Positions 1 to 8,313 of a DNA stretch of 35,284 bases are shown in pieces. Location: assembly GCA_902633855.1 (NCBI GenBank), contig CACPHU010000011.1, positions 1 to 35,284 of the forward strand. Direction: 5' to 3'. The position numbers and the translations under genes were made by a program. Source of the DNA: an uncultured OCS116 cluster bacterium. GTDB lineage: Bacteria > Pseudomonadota > Alphaproteobacteria > Rhizobiales > TMED25. The notes beneath the pieces were generated by a model. That model saw nothing but the letters and a program-made list of their open reading frames with translations. It searched no databases and was not told the DNA's origin. Numbering within the stretch: the stretch's first letter is position 1; every line of letters begins with the position of its first letter.

Positions 1-98
1 ACTAAGCCAGCATAAAAAAGAGCTAGGCCTGGCATCGTCATAAACAATACAAGAGCCGTAGCAGTCAATATCCAGCTAGTATCCCCAGCGTTAACCAT
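1..98 (-). CDS. amt: Ammonium transporter, N-terminal fragment (runs off left edge)
   Basis: Partial gene. Reading leftwards from an ATG at 98-96, the 32 visible codons give [20 protein letters not shown] followed by [12 protein letters not shown]. This closely matches the first transmembrane helix of Amt/AmtB/Rh ammonium channels, where the pattern [19 protein letters not shown] is highly conserved. A GGGAGA ribosome binding site lies a few bases before the ATG. The family imports ammonium through the inner membrane as an 11-helix trimer and is often paired with glnK; the rest of this gene and its partners lie outside the window. The divergent neighbour at 147 shares a gap of about 50 bases. 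Confidence 0.87.
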   Translation of the reverse strand, partial: MVNAGDTSWILTATALVLFMTMPGLALFYAGL

Positions 99-146
99 TA
101 TATTTCTCCCAAATTACATATAGTTGCTGAAGATTATGCATAATTC

Positions 147-797
147 TTGATTGATAATCAACGAGATTTATCTCATTATGTAATAAGTCCACTGAGAACA
201 TTTGTAAGATTGAGAATATTATTGCTTGATTGGAAAAAAAATATAGAAAAATACACTAATGAGAAGTTAGTAACATTCTATATATCCCTCTTCTCAATTA
301 CCGAGAGTGTAGTAAACCCTGTGCCAGTTGAGGTAATTTTAATACCATCTGTTATCAAGTTTCGAAAAAAATTTATAAAATTTGCACTCATTGCATCGAT
401 AATGTCTACAATTGGTGCATTAATTGGATATCTTCTAGGTTTTTATCTAGAGGAATATATGATCCGTAATTTTATTGATTTATCAGATTTTGGTGAGTTG
501 TATGGAAGCTATGGGCCATTGATAATACTTATCGGAGCCGTTACGCCATTCCCATTCAAACTAGTTACAATAGCCAGTGGCATTTTCAAAATTAATGTTT
601 TTTATCTCATCATCTACAGCTTTATTGGAAGATATTTTAGATATCAGATTGTGACCGCTATGACTTACATTATTGGTCCAAAAATGATTGATATTTATGA
701 TAAGATTGATAAGAGTAAGAAAGTGATGATTAGATCCTTGATAATTCTAACTTTAATTGCAATATTAACAATGCTCTATATCTATGATAGGTTTTAA
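147..797 (+). CDS. YqaA-family (DedA/VTT-like) inner-membrane protein
   Basis: Integral membrane protein resembling the YqaA branch of the DedA/VTT (SNARE-associated) superfamily. The typical YqaA opening, an amphipathic DW segment then a hydrophobic stretch with ESxxNPVPVEVILIP, is seen at about residues 28-68. A glycine-rich helix (GALIGYLLGFYLE, about 90-102) and the family's GAVTPFPFKLVTIASG motif (about 130-145) follow. DedA relatives are linked to lipid-carrier flipping and membrane homeostasis, but YqaA substrates are unknown. It ends 2 bases before dsbB, so the two are probably co-transcribed, an order common in alphaproteobacteria. The start is uncertain: no ATG occurs before the conserved region, and the only candidates are TTG codons at 147, 210 and 222. 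Homology favours 210 or 222. Confidence 0.8.
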   Translation: MIDNQRDLSHYVISPLRTFVRLRILLLDWKKNIEKYTNEKLVTFYISLFSITESVVNPVPVEVILIPSVIKFRKKFIKFALIASIMSTIGALIGYLLGFYLEEYMIRNFIDLSDFGELYGSYGPLIILIGAVTPFPFKLVTIASGIFKINVFYLIIYSFIGRYFRYQIVTAMTYIIGPKMIDIYDKIDKSKKVMIRSLIILTLIAILTMLYIYDRF

Positions 798-799
798 GT

Positions 800-1321
800 A
801 TGAATTTTAGAATATCTATCCCGTTAATTATTGCAATTTATGCAGCCTGTGTTATTGCATCGGCTTATTTCATTGAGTATGTTCTAGGATACAAACCCTG
901 CGAGTTATGTATTATCCAGAGATATCCATATTACTTCATTATTTTATCTAGTATTACACTATTTGCTCTCAAATCTAGAATAATCCCAATCAACTTATCA
1001 CTTTTTTTGTTCAAAAGAATCTCAACGGCAGCCTATGTTGTTATTATACTAGCCTCCATAATAGGATTTTCTTTTGCAACTTATCATTTTGGTATTGAAA
1101 ATAATTATTGGCAAAATTTTTCCGGATGCTCTGATAGACTATCTGGTATTAATCTAAACGCGACAAATCTACTTGAAGATATAAATAAGATAGAGCCAAA
1201 TTGTTCAGACCCTCTGAAGTTTTTTGGGCTATCCCTATCCGGCTATAATATAATTTCAAATACACTGATTGCTGGCTTACTCATCTTTGATCTAATAAAT
1301 AATAAGAAAAATTATATTTAA
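800..1321 (+). CDS. dsbB: Disulfide bond formation protein DsbB
   Basis: DsbB reoxidises the periplasmic thiol oxidase DsbA and passes electrons to quinone in the inner membrane. The protein (173 aa) has four predicted helices. The first redox pair, C34-E-L-C37, sits just after helix 1 in the motif PCELCIIQRYPYY. The second pair is probably C110 and C135 in the large periplasmic loop, followed by the typical FFGLSLSGYN segment. It follows the YqaA-like gene by 2 bases. The convergent esterase begins only 7 bases beyond its stop, leaving no room for a terminator hairpin. DsbA is not in this window. Confidence 0.9.
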   Translation: MNFRISIPLIIAIYAACVIASAYFIEYVLGYKPCELCIIQRYPYYFIILSSITLFALKSRIIPINLSLFLFKRISTAAYVVIILASIIGFSFATYHFGIENNYWQNFSGCSDRLSGINLNATNLLEDINKIEPNCSDPLKFFGLSLSGYNIISNTLIAGLLIFDLINNKKNYI

Positions 1322-1328
1322 GTACTAA

Positions 1329-1934
1329 CTATAAATTCTCTAAAAATATAATAAGATCATCTAGTTCATCTTGGCTAATACTATGCCCCAGGTTGGGATA
1401 GGATTTTGCTTGGTACTCTATGCCGTGATGATCTAATTGCTGTTGTGTTTTATAATAAAAATCGATTGGCAAAACATCATCCTCTTCACCATGCATCACA
1501 AGAATATTGGATTGCATTTCACCTATAGGATTAATATCATCTACGAGCAATCCAGAAAGACAAATTGTGGCCAAAGGTTTATCTTTTGTTGTCAAACTTG
1601 TTGATAGCGCAACCATTCCACCTTGACTGAAGCCACAGAGTAACACATCTGATATTTTGATATGGCGATTTTGGGTCTCTTGTATGATTATATCTGAGAA
1701 AACCTTAGCTGAAACTTTCTCAACCTCCGCGTTGTAAGAATAGTCGCGATCCGGGGATAGTTTAAACCACTGAAAACCGTATGGATTAGAGTCACAAATC
1801 TCAAATGCATCTGGTGCAAAATAGTCTAATTCAAATTTTGTTACTGTTTTTTTTATATAATCTCCAATTGGCATTAAATCCATACCATTAGCCCCGTAAC
1901 CATGGAATAGGATAAGTAGTTTTTTATCTTTCAT
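1329..1934 (-). CDS. Carboxylesterase/phospholipase-like alpha/beta hydrolase
   Basis: A 201-residue single-domain hydrolase of the carboxylesterase/lysophospholipase family (Abhydrolase_2, like bacterial EstB and eukaryotic APT1). Seen directly: oxyanion region LFHGYGANGMDL (residues 9-20), nucleophile elbow GFSQGG with Ser103, acid residue in GEEDDVLP (Asp152 or Asp153), and catalytic His184 in NLGHSIS. There is no signal peptide, so it is probably cytoplasmic. Family members cut short-chain esters or lysophospholipids; the natural substrate cannot be told from sequence. It is transcribed alone, convergent with dsbB and divergent from the twin-TM gene. In alphaproteobacteria this family often sits near the argH/ETF region. 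Confidence 0.85.
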   Translation of the reverse strand: MKDKKLLILFHGYGANGMDLMPIGDYIKKTVTKFELDYFAPDAFEICDSNPYGFQWFKLSPDRDYSYNAEVEKVSAKVFSDIIIQETQNRHIKISDVLLCGFSQGGMVALSTSLTTKDKPLATICLSGLLVDDINPIGEMQSNILVMHGEEDDVLPIDFYYKTQQQLDHHGIEYQAKSYPNLGHSISQDELDDLIIFLENL

Positions 1935-2088
1935 AATAATTAACCCCTGCCAAAAAATAATGTTGTGTTACTGCAATCTTACAATAGGTTATGTGAATTC
2001 AAAAAATATTTTTCAATTCAATGTTGGATAAACTTTGAAATTACTGAACTCAGTCATTAAATAAGATACTATAAATAGTGGTATCACA

Positions 2089-2277
2089 ATGTCTGGTCTA
2101 TTGAATATAATAATAACAATTTCAGTTCTTTCTGTAGCTTTAGTTCTTGTTTTAGGTCTAGCAAATATGCTAAAGAGGGGGAGCGCCAACAGATCGCAAA
2201 AATTAATGAGATTCAGAGTGGTCGCACAGTTCATTGCGGTTGTATTAATTATGATATTTTTTTACTTTAATTATTAG
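2089..2277 (+). CDS. Twin transmembrane (HIG1-like) small membrane protein
   Basis: A 62-residue protein with two hydrophobic helices (about residues 5-27 and 44-60) joined by a basic loop with KRGSANRSQKLMRFRV. The pattern matches the HIG1/twin-transmembrane proteins that alphaproteobacteria carry directly before the PduO-type adenosyltransferase and etfBA. Function is unknown; eukaryotic HIG1 proteins associate with respiratory complexes, but transferring that role here would be inference. It is the first gene of the operon running to 5395, and the open frame of the next gene begins before its own stop codon. Confidence 0.8.
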   Translation: MSGLLNIIITISVLSVALVLVLGLANMLKRGSANRSQKLMRFRVVAQFIAVVLIMIFFYFNY

Positions 2278-2280
2278 GGG
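2276..2280 (+). promoter_or_regulatory. Ribosome binding site deciding the adenosyltransferase start
   Basis: AGGGG overlaps the stop codon of the twin-TM gene. It lies 8 bases before an in-frame ATC (2289). No ATG, GTG or TTG exists in this frame between the upstream stop at 2268 and the GTG at 2382, so this site favours ATC 2289 as a non-canonical, translationally coupled start. Confidence 0.5.
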
Positions 2281-2288
2281 TCAAGCAA

Positions 2289-2873
2289 ATCGTAATCTTA
2301 AATAAGATATATACAAAAACAGGAGACGACGGTACAACCGCCCTTGGCAATGGGGAGCGAATAGCGAAGAGTTCAAAAAGAGTGTCTGCATATGGGTCAG
2401 TGGATGAATTGAACTCCTTCATCGGATTGGCAAGATCTTTTATTGAATCAGATAGATTGCAGGAATTAGACAAAATACTTGCTACAATTCAAAATGATTT
2501 ATTTGATCTTGGAGCAGACCTTTGCATTCCAGATAAAGATAAAAACGCTGATAGCCTCAAAATAGTAAACAGTTATGTTAAAAACCTTGAAAGAGAAATT
2601 GATAAACTGAACAGCCAACTTGAGCCGCTGAGATCGTTTATTCTGCCCGGCGGTACAAAAGTCTCAGCGTATGTACATATAGCCAGAACAATCGCTAGAC
2701 GTTGCGAGAGGGAAATGATAGAACTAAGACAAATTGAGGAGGCTGAGATCAGTAAGGAAGCGGTACAATATATCAACAGACTATCCGACTTTCTATTTGT
2801 TGCAGCAAGATATGTGAACTTGAAATCAGATTTTGATGATATACTTTGGATACCAGGTAATAATTACGAGTAG
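2289..2873 (+). CDS. pduO: Cob(I)yrinic acid a,c-diamide / cob(I)alamin adenosyltransferase, PduO type
   Basis: Transfers adenosyl from ATP to cob(I)alamin to make coenzyme B12. The family ATP-binding motif YTKTGDDGTTALGNGERIAK is encoded at 2310-2369. VSAYGSVDELNSFIGLAR, the conserved second motif, and RTIARRCERE, the third, follow in the same frame. The first ATG/GTG/TTG in this frame is GTG at 2382, which lies after the ATP-binding motif, so it cannot be the true start. The frame is open back to a stop at 2268-2270 and holds no canonical start. I place the start at ATC 2289, which lies 8 bases after AGGGG (2276-2280) and gives 194 aa, a normal family length. ATC at 2295 is the alternative. 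It is followed by etfB with 15 bases between. Confidence 0.83.
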   Translation: MVILNKIYTKTGDDGTTALGNGERIAKSSKRVSAYGSVDELNSFIGLARSFIESDRLQELDKILATIQNDLFDLGADLCIPDKDKNADSLKIVNSYVKNLEREIDKLNSQLEPLRSFILPGGTKVSAYVHIARTIARRCEREMIELRQIEEAEISKEAVQYINRLSDFLFVAARYVNLKSDFDDILWIPGNNYE

Positions 2874-2888
2874 TAACGGAGAACAATT

Positions 2889-3638
2889 ATGAAAATACTT
2901 GTGCCAGTAAAAAGAGTTGTTGATTACAATGTTAAGATTAGAGTTGATAAAGAAACAAATGCGGTCGACTTAAACAATGTTAAGATGTCCATAAATCCCT
3001 TCGATGAAATTGCTGTCGAGGAAGCGATAAGAATAAAAGAAGGTGGGAAATGTGATGAAATAGTTGTAGTTTCTCTTGGGCCTGAACAATCAAAAGAAAC
3101 TATTAGAAATGCACTAGCCATGGGTGCTGATAGGGGTATTCATGTAAAAACAGAGCACTCTCCAGAGCCGCTTCTTGTCGCAAAAGTTCTGGCAAAAATA
3201 ATTGAAAAAGAATCATTTGATTTAATAATATTAGGCAAACAATCTATCGATGATGATTGCAATCAAACCGGTCAAATGCTATCAGCTCTTTTGGATTGTT
3301 CAATTGGCACATACGCATCAAAAATTGAAATTGAAAATGACTCATTTGTTGTGACAAGAGAAATAGATGGCGGTCTGCAAACAATCAAGCTAGCAAAACC
3401 TGCTGTACTAACAACTGATTTACGCTTAAACGAACCGAGATACGCCTCGTTACCAAACATTATGAAAGCAAAGCAAAAAACTATTGACGAAGTTGACCCT
3501 GCGGACTTACAGATTGAGATGCAACCTAAAGTTGTCACCAAAAAAGTAGAAGAGCCACCTGCAAGAATAGGGGGCGGAAAGGTTGAATCAATAGAGGATT
3601 TAGTGGATAAATTAAAAAACGTTTCAGGAGTGATATAA
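2889..3638 (+). CDS. etfB: Electron transfer flavoprotein subunit beta
   Basis: ETF beta (249 aa) binds AMP and, with ETF alpha, carries electrons from acyl-CoA dehydrogenases to ETF:quinone oxidoreductase in the membrane. The opening MKILVPVKRVVDYNVKIRVD, the segment INPFDEIAVEEAIRIKE (about 35-51) and GKQSIDDDCNQTGQMLSALL (about 118-137) are the standard group I signatures. A GGAG site lies 7 bases before the ATG. Its stop codon overlaps the etfA start by one base (TAATG), which indicates translational coupling of the two subunits. The length is normal and no key region is missing. Confidence 0.96.
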   Translation: MKILVPVKRVVDYNVKIRVDKETNAVDLNNVKMSINPFDEIAVEEAIRIKEGGKCDEIVVVSLGPEQSKETIRNALAMGADRGIHVKTEHSPEPLLVAKVLAKIIEKESFDLIILGKQSIDDDCNQTGQMLSALLDCSIGTYASKIEIENDSFVVTREIDGGLQTIKLAKPAVLTTDLRLNEPRYASLPNIMKAKQKTIDEVDPADLQIEMQPKVVTKKVEEPPARIGGGKVESIEDLVDKLKNVSGVI

Positions 3639-4582
3639 TGAGTATTTTAGTATTAGCAGAGCATAACAATGAAATTCTTAAAGAGGCAACGAAGAAAGCG
3701 ATCACGGCTGCCTCAAAAATTGGGAATCCTGTGCATGTACTAGTTGCAGGCGCTGATTGCGCAAATGCTGCAAATGATGCGGCTTCAACGGAAGGCGTAG
3801 AGAAGGTTCTGCATGCTGAAAACTCACAATACAAAAATATGTTATCAGAACCTATTTCTGAATTATTAATTGATCTGATGAGCGAGTATGATTATCTGGT
3901 ATCTGCTGCAACCACAAATGGAAAAAATATACTGCCGAGAGTTGCAGCAAAATTAGATGTTAGCCAAATATCAGAAATTATTAGTGTTATTAACGGAAAA
4001 ACATTTCAAAGACCAATATATGCAGGTAATGCAATAGCTACAGTTGAGAGTTCAACAGATAAGAATGTCATCACGATTAGGACAACTGCATTTGAAACCG
4101 CGAAAGATAGTAAATCAACGGCCGAGATAAGCACTATTGCAATAGAAAAGAATCCAGGCTTATCCGAATTTGTCGAAGAAAAGGTCTCGGGTGGTGAAAG
4201 ACCCGAACTGACATCAGCTGGAACCATAGTCTCCGGTGGGAGGGGAATGCAATCTGGAGATAATTTCAAGTTGCTGGAGTCTGTTGCGGACAAACTCGGC
4301 GCTGCTGTGGGCGCAAGCCGTGCAGCTGTCGATGCAGGTTTTGTTCCAAATGAGTACCAAGTGGGGCAAACTGGTAAAGTCGTCGCTCCCGAACTTTATA
4401 TCGCAGTTGGCATATCCGGAGCTATTCAGCATCTAGCAGGTATGAAAGACTCTAAAGTCATTGTTGCCATAAATAAGGATGATGAAGCACCTATATTTGA
4501 GGTTGCTGATTATGGTTTAGTAGCCGATTTATTTGATGCAGTTCCCGATCTAGATAAGGAACTCGGCAAAATACAAAAATAA
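3638..4582 (+). CDS. etfA: Electron transfer flavoprotein subunit alpha
   Basis: ETF alpha (314 aa) holds the FAD of the ETF heterodimer. The C-terminal FAD-binding domain shows [13 protein letters not shown] (198-210), [10 protein letters not shown] (225-234) and [20 protein letters not shown] (241-260), the last being the family signature, then GAIQHLAGM. The N-terminal domain starts [11 protein letters not shown], as usual. Start and stop overlap with etfB. The next gene, an acyl-CoA chain dehydrogenase, starts 3 bases after the stop, so all three are likely one transcript serving fatty-acid or ketone-body oxidation. Confidence 0.96.
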   Translation: MSILVLAEHNNEILKEATKKAITAASKIGNPVHVLVAGADCANAANDAASTEGVEKVLHAENSQYKNMLSEPISELLIDLMSEYDYLVSAATTNGKNILPRVAAKLDVSQISEIISVINGKTFQRPIYAGNAIATVESSTDKNVITIRTTAFETAKDSKSTAEISTIAIEKNPGLSEFVEEKVSGGERPELTSAGTIVSGGRGMQSGDNFKLLESVADKLGAAVGASRAAVDAGFVPNEYQVGQTGKVVAPELYIAVGISGAIQHLAGMKDSKVIVAINKDDEAPIFEVADYGLVADLFDAVPDLDKELGKIQK

Positions 4583-4585
4583 AAA

Positions 4586-5395
4586 ATGGTTACTCAGGTC
4601 GGTATTGCTGGTTGTGGATTAATGGGATCTGCGATCGCAGATACAAACCTACAAGCAGGGTATGACGTTGTTATTTTTGATATAAAAGAAAGCCAGCTTT
4701 CAAATGCTAAAGAGAAACTTGATAAAAAAATCAACGAATCAAATCAGCGCGCAACAGTAAAATATACAAATCAAATATCTTTATTAAAAAACTGTGATTT
4801 AATCATCGAATGTTTGACTGAAGATGAGAATATAAAATCAAATTTTTTCAAAGAAATCGAGGAAAATTGCGATGAAAAAACTATTATTGCTACCAATACA
4901 TCTTCGATATCAATTAATAGATTAGCGAGCAGTCTTCAATACCCTGAGAGATTTCTCGGTCTTCATTTTATGAACCCACCGCAGATAATCAAGCTTGTTG
5001 AAATAATCAATCATAACGCACTTGATAAGAAAGTTCTGAAAGAAATAACGCAGTATCTTGATGTAATGGATATGATATCCATCGAATGCAACGATAAACC
5101 TGGTTTTATAGTGAATAGAATATTGTTACCGATGATAAACGAAGCAATTTATTGCTATGAAAACGGTACATCGGATGCTAAATCTATTGATACAGCATTA
5201 AAAGTTGGAGCAAATCATCCAATGGGGCCTCTAGAGTTAGCAGACTTTATCGGTTTAGATACTTGTTTATCAATTCTTAGGATACTTCAGAAAGATTTCA
5301 ATGACTCAAAATATAAACCGTGCCCTTTGTTAGAAGAATATGTCCAGGGTGGAAAGCTGGGCCGCAAAACAAAGGAAGGATTTTATAAATATTAA
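4586..5395 (+). CDS. hbd: 3-hydroxybutyryl-CoA / 3-hydroxyacyl-CoA dehydrogenase
   Basis: NAD(P)-dependent oxidation of 3-hydroxyacyl-CoA to 3-ketoacyl-CoA, or the reverse. Rossmann motif G9-x-G11-xx-G14 is at the N terminus and the acidic D32 follows strand 2. The catalytic set is in place: S106 in NTSS, H127 in LHFMNPP, E139 in KLVEI and N177 in VNRI. The S-H, H-E and E-N spacings (21, 12, 38) equal those I recall for human HAD. At 269 aa it is shorter than the usual 280-295; the missing residues come from the helical arm between strands 2 and 3 (about residues 37-60). It follows etfA by 3 bases. The thiolase at 16508-17698 could act next in the same pathway. Confidence 0.88.
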   Translation: MVTQVGIAGCGLMGSAIADTNLQAGYDVVIFDIKESQLSNAKEKLDKKINESNQRATVKYTNQISLLKNCDLIIECLTEDENIKSNFFKEIEENCDEKTIIATNTSSISINRLASSLQYPERFLGLHFMNPPQIIKLVEIINHNALDKKVLKEITQYLDVMDMISIECNDKPGFIVNRILLPMINEAIYCYENGTSDAKSIDTALKVGANHPMGPLELADFIGLDTCLSILRILQKDFNDSKYKPCPLLEEYVQGGKLGRKTKEGFYKY

Positions 5396-5427
5396 ATAAA
5401 TTATTATCTTTTTGCCGTCATAATTAT

Positions 5428-5433
5428 TATAAT
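5428..5433 (+). promoter_or_regulatory. Probable -10 box for the argH operon
   Basis: A perfect TATAAT in the 68-base gap between hbd and argH. Transcription would start near 5440, about 24 bases before the argH ATG. No convincing -35 box is seen at 16-18 bases spacing, so the call rests on the -10 and its position. Confidence 0.4.
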
Positions 5434-5463
5434 ATTGCAACTTTACTCGAGCATGGAAGCATA

Positions 5464-6840
5464 ATGACAAATAAAATGTGGGGTGGTAGGTTTTCTAAAG
5501 CCACAAATGAGCTACTGGAAGATCTTAACGCATCAATAAAATATGACTATCGTCTTGCAAAATATGACATTGAAGTATCAATTGCTCATGTAATGACGCT
5601 TGCAAAGTCGGGTGTTATCAGGAAAGAAGAATGCCAGTTGATTGTTAATGGATTAAAAAAAGTACAAAAAGAAATCAGTGACGGAAAATTTGAATTTAAG
5701 AAAAAACTTGAAGATATTCATATGAATATTGAGAGTAGACTCACAGAGATTATTGGTCCTATTGCGGGTAAACTTCATACAGCAAGATCAAGGAATGATC
5801 AAGTCGTAACTGATATCAGATTGTTCCTAATCGAAAAAATAAACGGCCTCGTAACGCTAATTGAAGAAAATCAAAAAACGCTTTCACAGCAAGCTCTAGA
5901 TAATTTTGATGCTATAATGCCTGGGTATACCCATCTACAAATTGCACAACCCATTACACTCGGACATCACCTGCTTTCCTATGTTGAATTGTTAAATAGA
6001 GATAAGCTTAGATTGACAGATAGTCTAAAGAGATTAGATGAGAGCCCTCTCGGCGCTGCAGCAATGGCCGGCACATCCTATCCAATAGACAGAGAGTATT
6101 CTGCAAAATTACTTGGCTTTAATAAACCAATGTCAAACTCCATTGATGCGGTATCATCTAGAGACATGCTTCTTGAGACATTATCGAATATTGCTATTCT
6201 ATCGGTAAATTTATCCAGACTCGCAGAAGAAATCATCCTATGGGTTTCTACAGAATTTAATTTTATCAGCTTGCCCGACTCTTTAACAACGGGATCATCA
6301 ATTATGCCACAGAAAAGGAATCCAGATGGTGCAGAAATTATTCGTTCAAAGGCTGGAAGAGTAATTGGATCCTTAAATACTCTGTTAGTCGTCATGAAGG
6401 GTCTTCCGCTGACTTATAACAAAGATCTACAGGAGGATAAAGAACCATTATTTGATGCAATAGATACCATAGAATTATCACTAGTGGTTATGAGTAAGAT
6501 GATTACTGATATGAAGCCAAATAGAGACAGAATGCATCAATCAGCTAAGAATGGATTTTCTATCGCAACAGATATTGCTGATGTTTTAGTCCAGGATTTA
6601 GATATTCCGTTCAGAGAGTCCCATAAAATCGTTGGGTCAATTGTAAGCTACGCGGAGTCAAACAATATGTCTCTAGACGAACTTCTTGTTGAAGATTATC
6701 AGAAAATTGATCCAAGAATTACAATAGAACTAGTAAATAAAATATCATTTGATAGAATTATTCATAATAAGACTTCGCAGGGTGGGACTGCCCCAAAAAA
6801 TGTGAAGAAAGAAGCAGAAAAATGGTTGAAAGCACTATAA
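5464..6840 (+). CDS. argH: Argininosuccinate lyase
   Basis: Last step of arginine synthesis: argininosuccinate to arginine and fumarate. The 458-residue protein begins MTNKMWGGRFSK, the conserved ArgH N terminus. It shows HTARSRNDQV (105-114), GYTHLQIAQP (154-163) and the fumarase/lyase superfamily signature GSSIMPQKRNP (277-287), which includes the catalytic serine loop. Length is typical (about 460). It heads a run of rightward genes to 10943, and is followed 5 bases later by a tiny lipoprotein and then lysA, an order seen across alphaproteobacteria. Confidence 0.97.
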   Translation: MTNKMWGGRFSKATNELLEDLNASIKYDYRLAKYDIEVSIAHVMTLAKSGVIRKEECQLIVNGLKKVQKEISDGKFEFKKKLEDIHMNIESRLTEIIGPIAGKLHTARSRNDQVVTDIRLFLIEKINGLVTLIEENQKTLSQQALDNFDAIMPGYTHLQIAQPITLGHHLLSYVELLNRDKLRLTDSLKRLDESPLGAAAMAGTSYPIDREYSAKLLGFNKPMSNSIDAVSSRDMLLETLSNIAILSVNLSRLAEEIILWVSTEFNFISLPDSLTTGSSIMPQKRNPDGAEIIRSKAGRVIGSLNTLLVVMKGLPLTYNKDLQEDKEPLFDAIDTIELSLVVMSKMITDMKPNRDRMHQSAKNGFSIATDIADVLVQDLDIPFRESHKIVGSIVSYAESNNMSLDELLVEDYQKIDPRITIELVNKISFDRIIHNKTSQGGTAPKNVKKEAEKWLKAL

Positions 6841-6845
6841 ATAAA

Positions 6846-6998
6846 ATGAACAAGCAGCAAAAAAGAAATGCGCTCACAAAATTAATTATGGCGTGTCTGC
6901 TATTAATTACACTCAGTGCATGCGGCGTTAAAGGCGACATCGAACTAGAAAAAGAATCAATCTCTGAAAAAACAAGTATTTTGGATAGATTGATCTAA
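6846..6998 (+). CDS. lptM: Small LptM/YifL-like lipoprotein
   Basis: A 50-residue gene. The N terminus is basic (MNKQQKRNALTK), followed by a hydrophobic stretch (LIMACLLLITL) and a lipobox LSAC, with the lipidated cysteine at residue 26. Directly after it stands CGVKGDIELE, matching the CGxKGxL pattern of the LptM (formerly YifL) family. In E. coli LptM helps the outer-membrane LPS transporter LptDE to mature; the same role here is inference. The family is typically encoded between argH and lysA or next to lysA/dapF, as here, which strongly supports the call. It starts 5 bases after the argH stop. Confidence 0.82.
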   Translation: MNKQQKRNALTKLIMACLLLITLSACGVKGDIELEKESISEKTSILDRLI

Positions 6999-7042
6999 AT
7001 GACGTTTCTTTCAGTAGACTATAAAGTAATAAATATAAAATA

Positions 7043-8299
7043 ATGACTCCAATAAAATATAAAAGTAATAATCTATACATTGAAGGATTGAGCGTCGAAA
7101 AGCTTGCCGATGATAATCAAACTCCTTTCTATTGTTATTCTGAAAAATATATTGAAGATCAATATCAAGCATTAAAATCGGCGTTTGATATGGAAGCAAA
7201 AATATTTTACTCAATGAAGGCAAATTCAAATTTATCGATCTTAAAACTACTGCTCAATAAAGGTTCTGGGATTGATGTTGTATCAGGTGGTGAGATTGAG
7301 CGTGCACTTAATGCGGGGGCAACTGGTAAAGATATTATATATGCCGGGGTTGGAAAAACTGATGAAGAATTAACTTATGCGATTAAAACAAAGATCCACT
7401 GTATCAATGTCGAGTCCCAGTCAGAGTTAACGAGAATAAATGATATATGTGAGAAACTTAATACTAAACAGAATATATCATTGAGGGTAAATCCCGATGT
7501 TGATGCAAAAACCCATGTTAAAATAACGACTGGTAAAGCTGAAAATAAATTTGGAATAGAATTTGATTACATAAAAAGTATGTACGCAATAGCTTCCGAG
7601 TTACCTAATGTAAATATTATTGGGATCTCTGTGCACATTGGAAGTCAAATTACCAACCTTAAGCCGTTCAAAAAAGCTTTTCAGATCATCTATGATTTGA
7701 TTAATGATCTTCGAGGCCTTGGGCATAAAATTAAACATGTAGATCTGGGCGGAGGACTTGGTGTAACCTATTCGGATGATGATAACCTACCAACTTTTAA
7801 AGAATATGCATCTCTCATACAGAGCATTTTTGGTAATTTAAATATTGAAGTATATGTAGAGCCCGGTAGACTTTTGGTTGCAAATAGCGGCCTACTGGTG
7901 ACCCGTGTAATAGATATTAAAACAACAAGCCAAAAAACCTTTGTCATCGTGGATGCGGCCATGAATGATTTCATCAGACCAACTTTATATAATTCTTACC
8001 ATGAGATACTTCCTGTTAAAAATAATCTAGGAACTTCGAACAAGCTGTATGATATCGTTGGACCAATCTGTGAAACAGGTGATTATTTTGCAAAAAATAG
8101 AAATATGAACTCTGTACAAGTTGGTAGCTTGATTGCAATTAAGTCAGTAGGGGCTTATGGCTCTGTGCTATCCTCAAATTATAACTCGAGACCGCAAATT
8201 GCGGAAATAATTGTTCAAAACGATAAATATGAAGTTATTCGTGAGAGGGTTGAGGTGAGAGATATAATTGCCCGAGAGAGGATAGCAAATTGGTTATAA
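7043..8299 (+). CDS. lysA: Diaminopimelate decarboxylase
   Basis: PLP-dependent decarboxylation of meso-diaminopimelate to lysine, the last step of lysine synthesis. The fold-III alanine-racemase-like barrel is marked by the PLP lysine K59 in FYSMKANSN. HIGSQI follows, then GGGLGVTY (phosphate binding) and EPGRLLVANSG. The C-terminal CETGDYFAKNR supplies substrate-binding residues from the partner subunit. Length (418 aa) is normal. It lies 44 bases after the small lipoprotein and 14 bases before ftsE. Confidence 0.96.
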   Translation: MTPIKYKSNNLYIEGLSVEKLADDNQTPFYCYSEKYIEDQYQALKSAFDMEAKIFYSMKANSNLSILKLLLNKGSGIDVVSGGEIERALNAGATGKDIIYAGVGKTDEELTYAIKTKIHCINVESQSELTRINDICEKLNTKQNISLRVNPDVDAKTHVKITTGKAENKFGIEFDYIKSMYAIASELPNVNIIGISVHIGSQITNLKPFKKAFQIIYDLINDLRGLGHKIKHVDLGGGLGVTYSDDDNLPTFKEYASLIQSIFGNLNIEVYVEPGRLLVANSGLLVTRVIDIKTTSQKTFVIVDAAMNDFIRPTLYNSYHEILPVKNNLGTSNKLYDIVGPICETGDYFAKNRNMNSVQVGSLIAIKSVGAYGSVLSSNYNSRPQIAEIIVQNDKYEVIRERVEVRDIIARERIANWL

Positions 8300-8313
8300 A
8301 TTTTTAGGATAAA

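Noticed and set aside
2013-2234. Minus-strand frame across the twin-TM gene
   Set aside because: It is antisense to a recognisable small membrane protein and resembles nothing known to me.
2382-2873. Adenosyltransferase starting at GTG 2382
   Set aside because: This start removes the conserved TKTGDDGTT ATP-binding motif that is encoded in frame just upstream.
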